A stretch of 64,000 nucleotides of DNA, from NCBI GenBank assembly GCA_963934295.1, contig CAWVXY010000004.1, positions 62,001 to 126,000 on the forward strand, in the 5' to 3' direction. Below, one piece after another: positions 9,719-19,842 of the stretch. A program made the translations under genes and the position numbers. Position 1 is the first letter of the stretch. Every line of letters starts with the position of its first letter. The notes below the pieces were generated by a model. The model saw only the letters and a program-made list of their open reading frames with translations, ran no database searches and had not been told where the DNA came from. This DNA comes from Seribacter sp963934295 (GTDB lineage: Bacteria; Verrucomicrobiota; Verrucomicrobiia; Opitutales; Seribacteraceae).

Positions 9719-9959
9719 GGCGGATAATCCTCCAGCGCAATTATAGTACCTGTCTTGTCAGAGAATTGCAGGGGATTAAAGTATAGCGAACTCAGTTTTG
9801 CAGACATAGTGTTGATGAATTATAATATTTGTTTTTTAATTTCGACTCAACTTACGCGGATGTAGGGACGGGTCAAATTGAATAAACATCGTTCACGAAA
9901 GAATAACTTTTCCAACCCTTTGAGTTGCCAGATTATCAAAATAATCTAATAAAATATTT

Positions 9960-10841
9960 ATGTCTAAATTTTTCCTCACTTCTCTACTTTACCTACTCTA
10001 TTCGAGCCTTAGCTTTGCCCAAAAGATTGAACCTACCTACGGTCAGGTCTCCTACGGGCCACATCAAGACATGACCCTGAACTTTTGGAAAGTTAAAGGC
10101 AAAAAACCGACTCCCCTCCTTGTCCATATCCATGGAGGAAGCTGGCTCGGTGGAAAGAAGCTCGAAACCGCTAATGCAAATGAGTTAAAAAGAGGATACA
10201 GCTTTGCTTCGATCGACTATCGCCTGGCTGGTGTGGAACTTCTTCCTGCTGCTGTGCACGATGCTGCCCGGGCTATTCAATTCCTCAGGACTAAGGCTAA
10301 AGAATGGAATTTTGATCCAAATCGCATTGCCGTAATTGGCGGTTCAGCTGGAGCGGCATCCAGCCTTTGGCTTGCCTATCATGATGATATGGCCAATCCG
10401 AAGAGCGAGGATCCGATCCTTCGCCAATCATCACGGGTTTGCGGAGCTGTTGCGTGGGGCGGGCAAACGACTCTCGATCCATTTCTTCTCAAAAAGAAAA
10501 TTGGTCCCGCATGCATTCAGCCTGGAATGATTTGGAAAACCGTGGGAGCTAAAAGTATTGAAGACCTCATGGAAAACTGGGGGCAATACAAAGCACTCTC
10601 CCTGGAATGCTCCCCCATTACCCATGTCTCCAAAGGTGACCCTCCTGTCTTTTTAAATTATGGAAAGCCCGCTCCCATTCCTGTAATCAAAGGTGACGGT
10701 ATACATCATGCGGGATTTGGTCGCCTACTTAAAGAGAGATGCGAATCGGTCGGTATTGAATGCTATTTACAGGTAAAAGAGCATGAAGTACCAAAACTAA
10801 CCAAAGACAATTTCCTTAAAAAGGTTTTTTTAATAGAATAA
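9960..10841 (+). CDS. secreted alpha/beta-hydrolase esterase
   Basis: This 293-residue protein has a signal peptide (MSKFFLTSLLYLLYSSLSFAQ). The alpha/beta-hydrolase core shows the oxyanion-hole motif HGGSW (residues 58-62) and the nucleophile elbow GGSAGA with Ser129, as in hormone-sensitive-lipase/BD-FAE-type carboxylesterases. A His near GDGIHHAGFG is the likely catalytic base; the acid is less clear. It would hydrolyse small esters in the periplasm, possibly acetyl or feruloyl groups on glycans. It lies upstream of two co-oriented haem-propeller genes with about 170 bp between, so co-transcription is possible but not shown. It is divergent from the RND operon across a 241-bp spacer. Confidence 0.88.
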   Translation: MSKFFLTSLLYLLYSSLSFAQKIEPTYGQVSYGPHQDMTLNFWKVKGKKPTPLLVHIHGGSWLGGKKLETANANELKRGYSFASIDYRLAGVELLPAAVHDAARAIQFLRTKAKEWNFDPNRIAVIGGSAGAASSLWLAYHDDMANPKSEDPILRQSSRVCGAVAWGGQTTLDPFLLKKKIGPACIQPGMIWKTVGAKSIEDLMENWGQYKALSLECSPITHVSKGDPPVFLNYGKPAPIPVIKGDGIHHAGFGRLLKERCESVGIECYLQVKEHEVPKLTKDNFLKKVFLIE

Positions 10842-11010
10842 AATCAACTTTTCTGGTTTGAAACAGACGATTGAATATTTTAGTTATTTTGGTCTTTAAA
10901 ATTCATCTCAAAACAAAACCAGATTAAGCTACCCATTTTGCCTTCTTTCAATGAGTACCAATTTGAAAGAATTCTGTACTTCCTTAGACTTGTGTTTACT
11001 TCCAACAACC

Positions 11011-13842
11011 ATGAAACATATTCTCCCAACTTATTTAACATGCATCGCGTTAATCACATCTGGTATTAGTTTGCGTGCAAAACCATCCGCTTCACATAGC
11101 TTAATAATTGACAATTCAACAGGTTTATCTGTTCCTCCCGGGTTCGAAGCTGATCTTGTTTATAAAGTTGATAAAGAAAAGTATGGTTCGTGGATTTCGA
11201 TGTCATTCGATCCAAAAGGACGATTAGTTGTCTCAGATCAGTACAAAGCCGGCACTTTTCTCATCAATCTTCCTAAAGTTGGGCAAACCCTTTCAGAATC
11301 ATCTATCACAAAACTCCCCCTTGAAAGTGGTCAATGGGGAATGCTCTTTGCTTTCGATCATTTGTACATGGTATCTCAAAGCAAAGTTGTACGTATACCA
11401 GTTTCGGAAAATGGCGACTTTGGGAAAGAGGAAAAATTGTTCCAACTTTATGGGGGTAGCGAACACGGTCCGCACTCTTTAATTGTTACCGAGGATGGAA
11501 AAGGACTTTATCTCATTGCGGGAAATTTTGCCCGAACTCCAAGTTTCGAAAAATCTAGAATCCGTACGAATTGGAAGGATGATGTTCTCCTGGAAAACTA
11601 TGCCTATGGGCACAACGGAAACGGTAAAGCACCAGGCGGATGGGTGCTCAAGTTTAACCCCGATGGATCAGATCGGGAAATGATCAATATGGGATACCGC
11701 AATCCATGCGATTTCGCACTGAACCGCGATGGTGAAATGTTTATTTACGATGCGGATATGGAATGGGATATGGGAACCCCCTGGTATCGTCCAACCCGTA
11801 TTAATCACGGAGTTTCCGGTGGAGAAAGTGGATGGCGTGCCACTTCTAAAAAATGGCGAAAATACTTTCCGGACACCATTGGATCAGTACTTGATATCGG
11901 ACCCGGCAGTCCAACGGGAGTAATCGCAGGCACCAATGCCCGGTTCCCTACTCATTACCGGGATGCTCTGTTTTTGTGCGACTGGACATTCGCTACGATC
12001 TATTCCCTCCACCTCACTCCCAAAGGTTCATCCTACACCGGAGAAACCCGGACTTTTGTCACAAATATCGACGGATCCCTTCCCCTCACCGATGTCGATA
12101 TAAGCCCAGAGGGGCATATGTATTTCTGTGTTGGAGGTAGAAAAGGACAATCTTACCTTTATCGAGTCCGCTATGTAGGAAAAGAATCCACTGCTCTCTC
12201 AAAACTGGACACCACAAGCGAACACGCACAAGCAAGAAAGACCCGCCACATGCTCGAATCCTTTCATGGTAAAGCTAATCCGCAAGCCATCCTAACCGCG
12301 TGGCCCTATCTTCAAAGTGAGGATTACCACCTACGCTATGCAGCACGTATTGCGATCGAGTGGCAGGATCCCAAAAACTGGGCAGACCAAGCCTATAAAG
12401 AAAATAATGATCTATCTGCCATTCACGCACTTCTTGGTCTCGCCCGATGCGATCATTCCAACAGCATGGAACCAAGTGTTAACCGGTTGCTCAAAGTAAA
12501 CTTTTCCAAATTAGATAAAACTGCCAAGCTTGCTCTACTCCGTACTTATTCTGTAATTATGAGTCGCGCCGGGAAACCCAGCCAATCTCAAATGGATGCC
12601 ATCGGGAAACAATTGGATCCCTATTACCCAAGCGAGAACGACAATTTAAATGAGGAACTCTGCCGTGTACTGTCTTTCCTCCAACACCCCACTGTAGTGA
12701 GAAAGACAATCGCCTTGTTGAAAACAACCAAGGCCCAGATCCCTGACTTCGATCCTGAAATAATGAAACGGGGAAACAATTACGGGAAAAGAATCCTAAC
12801 TACCATGAATGAGGAAGTGTCTCCCAATATCCTCAACATTCACTACCTCTTCTGCCTGAAAGATGTGACCAAGGGATGGTCGATGGAAGAACGCAAATCT
12901 TACCTTGGAGAACTCAAGGAATTACTCTCCAAAAAAGGAGGACATTATTTCTCGGGTTATTTACAAAAGATACGCGAATCGGCCATCGCAAATGTTCCCG
13001 AAAAGGACAGGTTCGCCCTTAAATATTTAACCGGTGAAATCAAAGGTATTGACCTGGCATCACTTCCTCGGGCTCAAGGCCCAGGGGTGGCATGGACTGT
13101 TGATTCTGCGTTAGAAACTTTAAACAAGGAACCCCTGGTAGGACGAAGTCATGCAAATGGTAAAAAAATGTTCTCTGCTGGTCTTTGTATTGCCTGCCAC
13201 AGGTTCGGGGACGAAGGTGGTGGAGTAGGACCCGACCTGACTAACCTGGCAAAGCGGAGTGACTATAAATCTATGCTCGAATCGACCATTCACCCAAACA
13301 TGGTGGTATCGAATCAGTTTGAACAGCATGAACTTACCATGAAAGACGGCTCTTTGGTTATAGGTAAAATCGTCTCGGAAGAAAAGGATCACTACTCACT
13401 TGTCCAATCCGGTCTCCAACCCATGACTTTCACCCAGGTTGAAATATCCAAAGTGGCATCGAAGAAAGGATCCAAAATTTCCATGATGCCCGGGGGCTTG
13501 ATCAATTCCATGAATGCAGATGAATTAAAGGATTTGATCGCCTATTTTGTTTCCGCCGGTGATCCTAAACACAAGGTCTTTCGTTCAACCAAAAAACTGG
13601 CCATTGAGCTTATTCGTGCGGTTTACGGGCAGGAAGGAAACCCGGAAAAACAAATGATGGTTCAATCGATTATTCAAAATAAAATTAATCAAAGAGAATA
13701 TGAGTTTGTCATGAACAACCAAATTGCAGGAGCAGATCCAGCAAACGGTGTGGTCAAGGTTCTTGAGCTCAGTTATAAGCTCGACGGTAAAACCTTTTCT
13801 AAAAAGGTCCGGGAAAATCAGACCATATCTTTTTTGGACTAG
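11011..13842 (+). CDS. PVC propeller/HEAT/c-type cytochrome protein (copy A)
   Basis: I take the ATG at 11011 rather than an in-frame ATG at 10951 because it begins a clean signal peptide (MKHILPTYLTCIALITSGIS), giving 943 residues. Order of parts: a beta-propeller of the PQQ/sorbosone-dehydrogenase-like kind (about 30-380; motifs GYRNPCDFALNRDGE, ATSKKWRKYFPD and TGVIAGTNARFPTHYRDALF), a helical HEAT-like stretch (about 400-690), a single haem-binding motif CIACH at 726-730 with downstream GGGVGPDLTNLAKR and a distal Met in SMMPGGLINSM, and a C-terminal tail. The layout matches PVC-type membrane-bound dehydrogenase / haem-binding proteins thought to oxidise sugars or alcohols and pass electrons to the cytochrome. 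The substrate is unknown. The next gene is a close paralogue in tandem. Confidence 0.9.
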   Translation: MKHILPTYLTCIALITSGISLRAKPSASHSLIIDNSTGLSVPPGFEADLVYKVDKEKYGSWISMSFDPKGRLVVSDQYKAGTFLINLPKVGQTLSESSITKLPLESGQWGMLFAFDHLYMVSQSKVVRIPVSENGDFGKEEKLFQLYGGSEHGPHSLIVTEDGKGLYLIAGNFARTPSFEKSRIRTNWKDDVLLENYAYGHNGNGKAPGGWVLKFNPDGSDREMINMGYRNPCDFALNRDGEMFIYDADMEWDMGTPWYRPTRINHGVSGGESGWRATSKKWRKYFPDTIGSVLDIGPGSPTGVIAGTNARFPTHYRDALFLCDWTFATIYSLHLTPKGSSYTGETRTFVTNIDGSLPLTDVDISPEGHMYFCVGGRKGQSYLYRVRYVGKESTALSKLDTTSEHAQARKTRHMLESFHGKANPQAILTAWPYLQSEDYHLRYAARIAIEWQDPKNWADQAYKENNDLSAIHALLGLARCDHSNSMEPSVNRLLKVNFSKLDKTAKLALLRTYSVIMSRAGKPSQSQMDAIGKQLDPYYPSENDNLNEELCRVLSFLQHPTVVRKTIALLKTTKAQIPDFDPEIMKRGNNYGKRILTTMNEEVSPNILNIHYLFCLKDVTKGWSMEERKSYLGELKELLSKKGGHYFSGYLQKIRESAIANVPEKDRFALKYLTGEIKGIDLASLPRAQGPGVAWTVDSALETLNKEPLVGRSHANGKKMFSAGLCIACHRFGDEGGGVGPDLTNLAKRSDYKSMLESTIHPNMVVSNQFEQHELTMKDGSLVIGKIVSEEKDHYSLVQSGLQPMTFTQVEISKVASKKGSKISMMPGGLINSMNADELKDLIAYFVSAGDPKHKVFRSTKKLAIELIRAVYGQEGNPEKQMMVQSIIQNKINQREYEFVMNNQIAGADPANGVVKVLELSYKLDGKTFSKKVRENQTISFLD

Positions 13843-14002
13843 ATTTTTTTATTACATATAACTTAGATCGACAAGTTTCTGTGTTGTCACCTACTTCCAT
13901 TCTTTCAAGATTTATTGTCCAAGAAAATTGATTTTAAGCTTTTAGGAACACACAAATTAAATAGTACTGAATTTATCATATATTACTTCCTGTTCTGCCA
14001 TT

Positions 14003-16831
14003 ATGAAGAAAACTAGTCTTATTCTCCTATGCATTATAATCCCATTTTCCCTATCATTTGGTGAATACAGGCTCCCGGCTTTGGAAAAACCTATTGAGGA
14101 TCCCTCAACAGGCCTGCATGTCCCTCCAGGGTTTAAAGTCGATCTTATCTATGAAGTGGATATGAAAAAATTTGGTTCTTGGATTTCCATGGCCTTTGAT
14201 AAAAAGGGTCGCTTAACCGTTTCAGACCAGCAAAAAGCAGGTACTTTCCTTGTGGAAATCCCCAAGCCAGGAGAAAAATTCGACGAAACCAAGATTAAGA
14301 AACTCAATGTTGAATCTTCCGTCTACGGTATGCTTTACGCCTTTGACCATCTCTACATGATGGGAAATCGTAAATTGACTCGGGCCAAGGTTTTACCAGA
14401 CGGTAGCCTTGGAGCGGTAGAATTTCTTGCCGAAATGGCCGGTGGTGGCGAGCATGGCCCTCACTCTATAATTGTTTCTCCCGATGGGAAAAGTATCTAT
14501 GTCATCGCAGGAAACGCAACCAGACCACCAGAATTTCTCAATTCAAGAATCCCCACAAATTGGAAAGATGATGTGCTTTTACAAAATTATGCCTATGGAC
14601 ATATGTCTCAGGGTAAAGCTCCCGGTGGATGGGTTATGAAAATGAGCCCGGATGGCAAAAATCGGGAAATAATAACTATGGGGTATAGAAACCCATGCGA
14701 TTTTGCATTAAACCGGGATGGTGAACTTTTTGTCTATGATGCCGATATGGAATGGGACATTGGTGCTCCTTGGTATCGACCAACACGAATTAATCATGGT
14801 ATTTCTGGTGGAGATAGTGGATGGCGGGCAACCTCCAAAAAATGGCGTAGATACTTTCCCGATACGGTCGGTTCGGTGGTTGATATTGGCCCCGGATCCC
14901 CAACCGGTGTGATTGCAGGAACCAATACACATTTTCCCACCCATTATCGTGATGCCTTATTTATTTGTGATTGGACATTTGCCACCATGTATTCAGTCCA
15001 CCTCAAGCCAAGCGGATCATCTTACATCGGAGAGAAAAGGGAATTTATTTCGAATAATAATGGTTCACTTGCTCTAACTGATGTGGATATTGGCCCGGAT
15101 GGGAATATGTATTTCTGTGTCGGTGGCCGTGGTGGGCAATCCCGCCTTTATCGAATTGCCTACACCGGAAACACTGCCACCAAATTATCCAAATTGGACA
15201 CGACTAGCGAACACGCCAAAGCCCGAAAAACGCGGAAAATGATTGAATCATTTCACGGACATGCCAACCCCAAGGCAGTGAAAGAAGTTTGGCCCCATCT
15301 GGGAAACAGGGATTATCATATTCGTTATGCTGCCCGGGTTGCTATGGAATGGCAGAATCCAAAAACATGGGCAAGGAAAGCATACTCTGAGAAAAATGAT
15401 TTAGCTGCGATTCATGCATTACTCGGTTTGGCCCGTAGTGATCTCGCTGACAGTATGAAACCCAGTATCGAACGTCTGCTTAAGGTGGATTTCAACAAGT
15501 TGGATAAGTCTGGCAAGCTGGCACTTTTGAGGACCTATTCAGTAATTATGAGCCGTGGGGGAATGCCTACTGCCAACCATGTTAAAGCAGTTGGAGCTCA
15601 ACTCGATTCCTTCTTCCCATCAAAAGATAACAACTTGAATGAAGAGCTTTGCCGAGTCTTGTGCCACCTGGATCATCCATCCGTGGTGCGTAAAACAATT
15701 GCATTAATGAAAACAACCAAGGCCCAAATTCCTGATTTCAACTCAGAAATCATGAAGCGTAATAAAAATTATGGAGGTAAAATTCTGAGTACTATGGGTG
15801 CAGATGTGACTCCCAATGTTCTTAATATACACCTGCTCTTTTGTCTTAAGGATGTACAGGCTGGATGGACCATGAAGGATCGAAAATCCTACCTTGGCGA
15901 ATTGCAAAATCTTATGACAAAAAAAGGCGGGAATATGTTTACTGGTTACATTCAAAAAATCCGTGAATCAGCCATTGCATCCGTACCAGAGAAAGACCGT
16001 ATTTCCCTGCAGTATCTTATGGGGGAAGTAAAAAGCGTCGATCTAGCCAAACTCCCAAGAGCCCAAGGTCCTGGAGTTGCTTGGACTGTGGATTCCGCCC
16101 TTACAGTTCTTAATCAAGAGCCCTTAGCTGGGCAAAACTACCTAAATGGTAAGAAAATGTTTTCGGCAGGTCTCTGTGTGGCATGCCACCGTTTTGGCAG
16201 CGAAGGAGGAGGCGTGGGACCGGACCTGACGAATCTCGCCAAAAGGAGCGACTATAAATCCATCCTCGAATCAACCATTCATCCAAATATGGTGGTCTCT
16301 GAACAATTCGAGCAGCATGAACTAAAGATGAAGGATGGTTCCATAGTTTTAGGTCGAGTGGTCGCAGAGGAAAACGGAGAGTATTCACTTGTTCAATCTG
16401 GTCTTGAACCCCTCAAATTAACAAAGGTTAAAAAAGCAAAAGTTTCATCCAAGGAAGGTTCCAAATTATCGATGATGCCCGGCGGTCTAATTAATTCGAT
16501 GAACGCGGAGGAACTTAAGGACTTGGTTGCTTATTTTGTCTCTGGAGGTGATCGGAAACATAAAGTTTTTCGCTCCTTAAAAAAGCTTCAAATCGAACTC
16601 ATCAGTGCACTTTATGGAGAGGATGGAAATCCTAAACGCCAAATGGATGTCCGAAAAGTAATACAAAAACAACTTGACGGCATGCTCTACGATTTTGCGA
16701 TGAGCAACAAACTGGCAGGGAAAGATCCCGCAGGTGGCGTGGTGAAAGTACTCAATTTAAAATATAAACTAAACGGTAAAACCTACACCAAAAAAATAAG
16801 GGAAAATGCTATGATTTCCTTTATTGAGTAA
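14003..16831 (+). CDS. PVC propeller/HEAT/c-type cytochrome protein (copy B)
   Basis: This 942-residue protein is collinear with the gene before it through the whole length, with long identical blocks (GYRNPCDFALNRDGE, IRYAARVAMEWQNPK versus LRYAARIAIEWQDPK). The signal peptide is MKKTSLILLCIIIPFSLSFG. It has the same propeller, the same HEAT-like middle, one haem motif CVACH at 725-729, and the same SMMPGGLINSMNA Met region. The copies differ most in the signal peptide, the extreme termini and surface positions, as expected for a duplication followed by divergence. The spacer of 160 bp shows no terminator. Function as for copy A: probable periplasmic dehydrogenase with electron transfer through the haem; the substrate is not known. 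Confidence 0.9.
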   Translation: MKKTSLILLCIIIPFSLSFGEYRLPALEKPIEDPSTGLHVPPGFKVDLIYEVDMKKFGSWISMAFDKKGRLTVSDQQKAGTFLVEIPKPGEKFDETKIKKLNVESSVYGMLYAFDHLYMMGNRKLTRAKVLPDGSLGAVEFLAEMAGGGEHGPHSIIVSPDGKSIYVIAGNATRPPEFLNSRIPTNWKDDVLLQNYAYGHMSQGKAPGGWVMKMSPDGKNREIITMGYRNPCDFALNRDGELFVYDADMEWDIGAPWYRPTRINHGISGGDSGWRATSKKWRRYFPDTVGSVVDIGPGSPTGVIAGTNTHFPTHYRDALFICDWTFATMYSVHLKPSGSSYIGEKREFISNNNGSLALTDVDIGPDGNMYFCVGGRGGQSRLYRIAYTGNTATKLSKLDTTSEHAKARKTRKMIESFHGHANPKAVKEVWPHLGNRDYHIRYAARVAMEWQNPKTWARKAYSEKNDLAAIHALLGLARSDLADSMKPSIERLLKVDFNKLDKSGKLALLRTYSVIMSRGGMPTANHVKAVGAQLDSFFPSKDNNLNEELCRVLCHLDHPSVVRKTIALMKTTKAQIPDFNSEIMKRNKNYGGKILSTMGADVTPNVLNIHLLFCLKDVQAGWTMKDRKSYLGELQNLMTKKGGNMFTGYIQKIRESAIASVPEKDRISLQYLMGEVKSVDLAKLPRAQGPGVAWTVDSALTVLNQEPLAGQNYLNGKKMFSAGLCVACHRFGSEGGGVGPDLTNLAKRSDYKSILESTIHPNMVVSEQFEQHELKMKDGSIVLGRVVAEENGEYSLVQSGLEPLKLTKVKKAKVSSKEGSKLSMMPGGLINSMNAEELKDLVAYFVSGGDRKHKVFRSLKKLQIELISALYGEDGNPKRQMDVRKVIQKQLDGMLYDFAMSNKLAGKDPAGGVVKVLNLKYKLNGKTYTKKIRENAMISFIE

Positions 16832-16927
16832 ATTCGAGAATATAAATAAAAAACCCTTCACTTACTGAATGCCTGAAAACGAAAAGGATTGATTTTAAAA
16901 TAAGTATTTATCTATTTTTGGAATCAA

Positions 16928-18460
16928 TCAAATTGGTTTCAAAAATCGTTGGTAAGCCACATTATCCGTTTCATCAAAATAATCATAACCTGTATTCACC
17001 AGGAAACTCCTGAACAATTCCATGCCCTGTTCTGGTACTTGCATACCGACAAGAACCCGGCCAAAAGCAGAGCCATGGTTTCGGTAGTGAAAGAGAGAAA
17101 TATTCCAGATTGGGTCCATATGCATGAGAAATTCCAGGAGTGCACCCGGTCTTTCCGGGAATTGAAACCGGTACAATCTTTCATTTTCAACCACCGATGA
17201 ACCCCGCCCTCCGACCATATGACGCACATGTAATTTTGCGGCATCATTATCACTCATGTCCTCCACCGCATAACCCCGGCTTTCGAGCCGTTTAATCAGT
17301 TCAGTACGGTTGGAGCCACCTTGCGGTAAGCCAACCCCCACAAAAACCTGGGCGTTTTTAACCTTGGCATAACGATAATTGAACTCGGTAACCATTAAGT
17401 TCCCTAATGATTTACAAAATTGAAGGAACGAACCTGGTGTTTCAGGAATTTCTACTGATAACAGCATTTCCCGGTTTGCCCCAATCTCGGTGCGTTCTGC
17501 AATATGCTGCAAACGGTCGAAGTTCATATTTGCACCACAATTAACCACTACAAATCTTTTATTTTCTATCGTGTGCGACTGAAGATATTTTTTTAATCCG
17601 GCAACTCCGAGAGCCCCTGCGGGCTCCTGAATGGTTCGGTTCTCATCGTAAATATCTTTGATTGCGGCACAGATTTCATCTATTGAGACCGTGATTACCT
17701 CATCAACCTTCTCTTTGATTAATTCAAAAGGTAATTTTCCAACTTGTTTTACGGCAACTCCGTCTGCAAAAATTCCCACACTGTCCAAAATCACGCGTTT
17801 TCCCGCTTTCATTGCCGCAGATAAACAAGCAGACTCTTCAGATTCTATCCCGATCACCTTAATTTTTGGATGCAAACTCTTGATATAAGTTAGGATTCCT
17901 GCAAGAAGTCCCCCACCACCCACTGCTACAAATATCGCATCAATCGTGTCTCCTAATTGAGAAATAATTTCCTTGGCAATGGTACCCTGCCCGGCAATGA
18001 CTTCGGCATCATCGAAAGGATGAATAAAGACGTAGCCGTCTTGCTTCGCCAGCTTGTGGGAAAGCTTCAAGGCATCATCGTAACTATCTCCATGGAGAAT
18101 GACCTCCGCTCCCTGAATCTTTACTGCATTTACTTTAATTTCCGGGGTTGTCACTGGCATAACGATGAGTGATTTTATGCCGAGCTTTTTCGCCCCTAAT
18201 GCGACTCCTTGTGCATGATTACCGGCCGATGCTGTGATCACTCCCTGCTTTTTTTGATTATCAGAAAGTAAATTCAGTTTGTGATAGGCCCCCCTTAATT
18301 TAAATGAAAATACAGGCTGTAAGTCTTCCCGCTTGAAATAGATTTCATTGGCTAAACGGGCAGACAGTCCGTCTGCCCGGTCGATCGGACTGCAGATGGC
18401 CAATTCATAAATATCTGACGATTCGATACCGTTGAGAATATGTCTCTTCAAGTCATTCAT
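16928..18460 (-). CDS. ilvA: threonine ammonia-lyase, biosynthetic
   Basis: This 510-residue cytoplasmic enzyme deaminates threonine to 2-oxobutanoate, the first step of isoleucine synthesis. The PLP lysine is Lys54 in FSFKLRGAYHKL, the glycine-rich phosphate-binding loop is VGGGGLLAG, and SAGNHAQGVALGAK precedes it. The C-terminal third holds two ACT-like regulatory domains (about residues 330-420 and 425-505), including VSVEIPETPGSF and RFQFPERPGALLEFL, as in E. coli IlvA, and the length is almost the same. The two regulatory domains mark the feedback-regulated anabolic form rather than the short catabolic TdcB. No other branched-chain gene is adjacent; it converges with the copy-B cytochrome gene across 96 bp. 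Confidence 0.96.
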   Translation of the reverse strand: MNDLKRHILNGIESSDIYELAICSPIDRADGLSARLANEIYFKREDLQPVFSFKLRGAYHKLNLLSDNQKKQGVITASAGNHAQGVALGAKKLGIKSLIVMPVTTPEIKVNAVKIQGAEVILHGDSYDDALKLSHKLAKQDGYVFIHPFDDAEVIAGQGTIAKEIISQLGDTIDAIFVAVGGGGLLAGILTYIKSLHPKIKVIGIESEESACLSAAMKAGKRVILDSVGIFADGVAVKQVGKLPFELIKEKVDEVITVSIDEICAAIKDIYDENRTIQEPAGALGVAGLKKYLQSHTIENKRFVVVNCGANMNFDRLQHIAERTEIGANREMLLSVEIPETPGSFLQFCKSLGNLMVTEFNYRYAKVKNAQVFVGVGLPQGGSNRTELIKRLESRGYAVEDMSDNDAAKLHVRHMVGGRGSSVVENERLYRFQFPERPGALLEFLMHMDPIWNISLFHYRNHGSAFGRVLVGMQVPEQGMELFRSFLVNTGYDYFDETDNVAYQRFLKPI

Positions 18461-18672
18461 ATGTAAGCCGATATGAGACTTATATTTTGTCTTTTACAAT
18501 TTCGCATTGGCTTCACAATCGTTAATAAATGGCTGATTAAATTAGTATTCGCAACATCGAACACGATGATAAACCTTTGAAATTTATCGAATGAAAACTA
18601 ATTTTCGTTTGCTATTATAGATTGAATTTAAACGAAGTACTTTACTAAAAGTTGAAGAAATCGAAGAAAAAG

Positions 18673-19788
18673 TTATTTTGCATCCTTAGCACAGCGAAAC
18701 CCAGTATGGTTGGTGGGAGAAAGAGATTCGGAATGGTTTCGGGCGGCAGGTCGGTAACGTAAACAATAATCCCAGTGACAAAGAAATGACCCTCCTCTCG
18801 CAACATTTAGATTCATCAGTTCATTATGATCCTCCGTGGGTAACGGACAGGTTCCAGTACGACGAAATTGCTCAAGCTCAATTTGGGTAATGGGAGAAGC
18901 AGGCCCAGTGGGGTTGGGATGTGGATTCTCCATGAATTCACTGTAATAGGAAGGATGGAAAAAATCACTGCAAATTTCCCACACATTTCCTGCAATATCG
19001 TATAATCCATACCCATTGGGGGGGTAAGACCCGACTGGTGATGTCGAATGGAATCCGTCTTGTGCAGAATTTTCCGCAGGAAAAATACCTTGAAAGCAAT
19101 TCGCCATCCATCTTCCCTGGGGTCTCGGCTCATTACCCCAAGCATACATGGAATCCTTCAGGCCACCACGCGCCGCTAATTCCCATTCTGCCTCAGTAGG
19201 TAGACGTTTACCGGCCCATTTGGCATAAGCGTTCGCATCGTCTATGTTTACACAAACCACCGGATGATCCATACGGGCCTTAATTGATGAATTCCTGCCC
19301 TCCGGACTTTTCCAGCAAGCCCCTTTTCGGTAAGACCACCAGGTCCATGGATCGTTGGTTGACCGTGGGTTAATATTCTCAAGTGGTGGAGCGAAAACAG
19401 TAGCACCCGGTAACAACTGTTCCTTGGGGGCAGCCGGGAACATCTCTTTACTAAGTGGCTTCTCGGCAAATGTGATGTATCCGGTAGCATCCACGAACTC
19501 TTTAAACTGGGCATTGGTGACCTCATATTTATCGATCCAAAAACTTGATACCTCCACTTCATGAACCGGTCCTTCCTCCGGGTATATCTCTCCGTTCCCA
19601 GCGGGTTTATTATTCCCCATCGAAAAGCTTTGACCCTCAATCAATACCATTTCATTGAAAGAATTTATGCTTGTTTTACTCGCGGAAGATGTTTCCTGGT
19701 CCCGCGTGCAGGATACCCCAAAAAACGAACAGATAAAAATACCAATTAGATTTGTTTTATAAAATTTTCCGGTTTGAAAATTCACCAT
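18673..19788 (-). CDS. formylglycine-generating enzyme (SUMF1 family)
   Basis: I use the ATG at 19788 (371 residues) rather than 19842 because it is followed by a hydrophobic export signal ending FFGVSC, a weak lipobox with Cys27. The FGE-sulfatase fold is clear: MVLIEGQSFSMGNN, FWIDKYEVTNAQFKEFVDATGY, RLPTEAEWELAARGG, GNVWEICSDF and RGGSFLCHWDYCLRYRPAAR. The last motif has both copper-coordinating cysteines (Cys337 and Cys342) in the C-H-x-x-Y-C arrangement of true formylglycine-generating enzymes, which many look-alikes have lost. The enzyme oxidises the Cys of C-x-P-x-R in sulfatases to formylglycine. Two sulfatase genes with that site occur elsewhere in this window. A lipoprotein or periplasmic location would be unusual for proteins matured before folding, so localisation is open. 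Confidence 0.88.
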   Translation of the reverse strand: MVNFQTGKFYKTNLIGIFICSFFGVSCTRDQETSSASKTSINSFNEMVLIEGQSFSMGNNKPAGNGEIYPEEGPVHEVEVSSFWIDKYEVTNAQFKEFVDATGYITFAEKPLSKEMFPAAPKEQLLPGATVFAPPLENINPRSTNDPWTWWSYRKGACWKSPEGRNSSIKARMDHPVVCVNIDDANAYAKWAGKRLPTEAEWELAARGGLKDSMYAWGNEPRPQGRWMANCFQGIFPAENSAQDGFHSTSPVGSYPPNGYGLYDIAGNVWEICSDFFHPSYYSEFMENPHPNPTGPASPITQIELEQFRRTGTCPLPTEDHNELMNLNVARGGSFLCHWDYCLRYRPAARNHSESLSPTNHTGFRCAKDAK

Positions 19789-19842
19789 ATAATTTATACT
19801 GCTCAGATTTTTAGAACTCTCAAACTCTAAACCGAGTTTCAA

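Noticed and set aside
9719..9959. Possible small RNA or riboswitch between the RND operon and the esterase gene.
   Set aside because: No conserved stems or anti-terminator layout visible; only the divergent-promoter role can be supported.
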